A stretch of DNA of 5,824 nucleotides from Deltaproteobacteria bacterium (GTDB lineage: Bacteria > Myxococcota_A > UBA796 > UBA9615), in assembly GCA_029261955.1 (NCBI GenBank), contig JAJDAI010000260.1, forward strand, positions 1-5,824. Direction: 5' to 3'. Under the pieces are notes generated by a model, which saw only the letters and a program-made list of their open reading frames with translations, was not told where the DNA came from and searched no databases. Every line of letters starts with the position of its first letter. The first letter of the stretch is position 1. The translations under genes were made by a program, and so were the position numbers. Shown here one piece after another: positions 5,729-5,824 of this stretch.

Positions 5729-5824
5729 CTCGTGATCGAGTTGCATACGAACATGCGGTTCGCATGGATGCGCAAGCAGACACCCGAATACCCCGCGGTC
5801 AAGCAGGGGATCCTGGACCGCAGC
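5729..5824 (+). pseudogene. In-frame continuation of the small membrane protein beyond the TGA, cut by the window edge
   Basis: The 32 codons after the TGA are open to the window edge and mostly have G or C in the third position, as in the real genes here. They read LVIELHTNMRFAWMRKQTPE and then YPAVKQGILDRS. This looks like the end of a membrane helix followed by a basic cytoplasmic segment. It is best read as the rest of the gene beginning at 5567. The alternative is a separate gene starting at GTG 5732 or ATG 5753, but no good ribosome binding site precedes either. Confidence 0.45.

Overview
This is a high-GC bacterial window: in every real gene nearly all third codon positions are G or C. 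The gene content suggests a Gram-negative, possibly a Myxococcota-type ('deltaproteobacterial') organism. That placement is inferred from composition and protein style (a periplasmic toroid protein, an HTTM protein and a secreted protein ending in a Gly-rich ...AGRF tail), not from a phylogenetic marker. No rRNA, tRNA, CRISPR array, insertion sequence or integrase was seen.

Layout. (1) Bases 1-709, minus strand: the first 236 residues of a membrane fatty-acid desaturase-like di-iron enzyme, cut by the left edge just before its last histidine box. (2) Bases 710-841: a divergent intergenic region with a small perfect palindrome. (3) Bases 842-4366, plus strand: three tightly packed genes that look like one operon. 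They encode a 156-aa single-pass protein with a periplasmic YPMF-containing domain, a 288-aa HTTM / vitamin K-dependent gamma-carboxylase-like membrane protein that overlaps it by 4 bases, and a 719-aa protein joining five membrane helices, an unrecognised middle region and a C-terminal alpha/alpha-toroid-like domain. (4) Bases 4367-4567: a convergent gap holding a strong bulged stem-loop. (5) Bases 4568-5272, minus strand: a 234-aa secreted or envelope protein of unknown function. (6) Bases 5273-5566: a divergent intergenic region with an 11-position inverted repeat. (7) Bases 5567-5824, plus strand: a small two-helix membrane protein whose frame is interrupted by a TGA inside the second helix and then continues, still looking coding, to the right edge.

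How the genes may work together. The three-gene block is the most interesting part. It combines a carboxylase-like integral membrane protein that keeps a lysine aligned (from memory) with the catalytic lysine of human GGCX, a membrane-tethered partner, and a large membrane-anchored toroid domain predicted to face the periplasm. Toroids of this class act on terpenoids, peptides or polysaccharides in known families. A shared envelope-associated modification pathway is a reasonable hypothesis, but the substrate cannot be read from the sequence.
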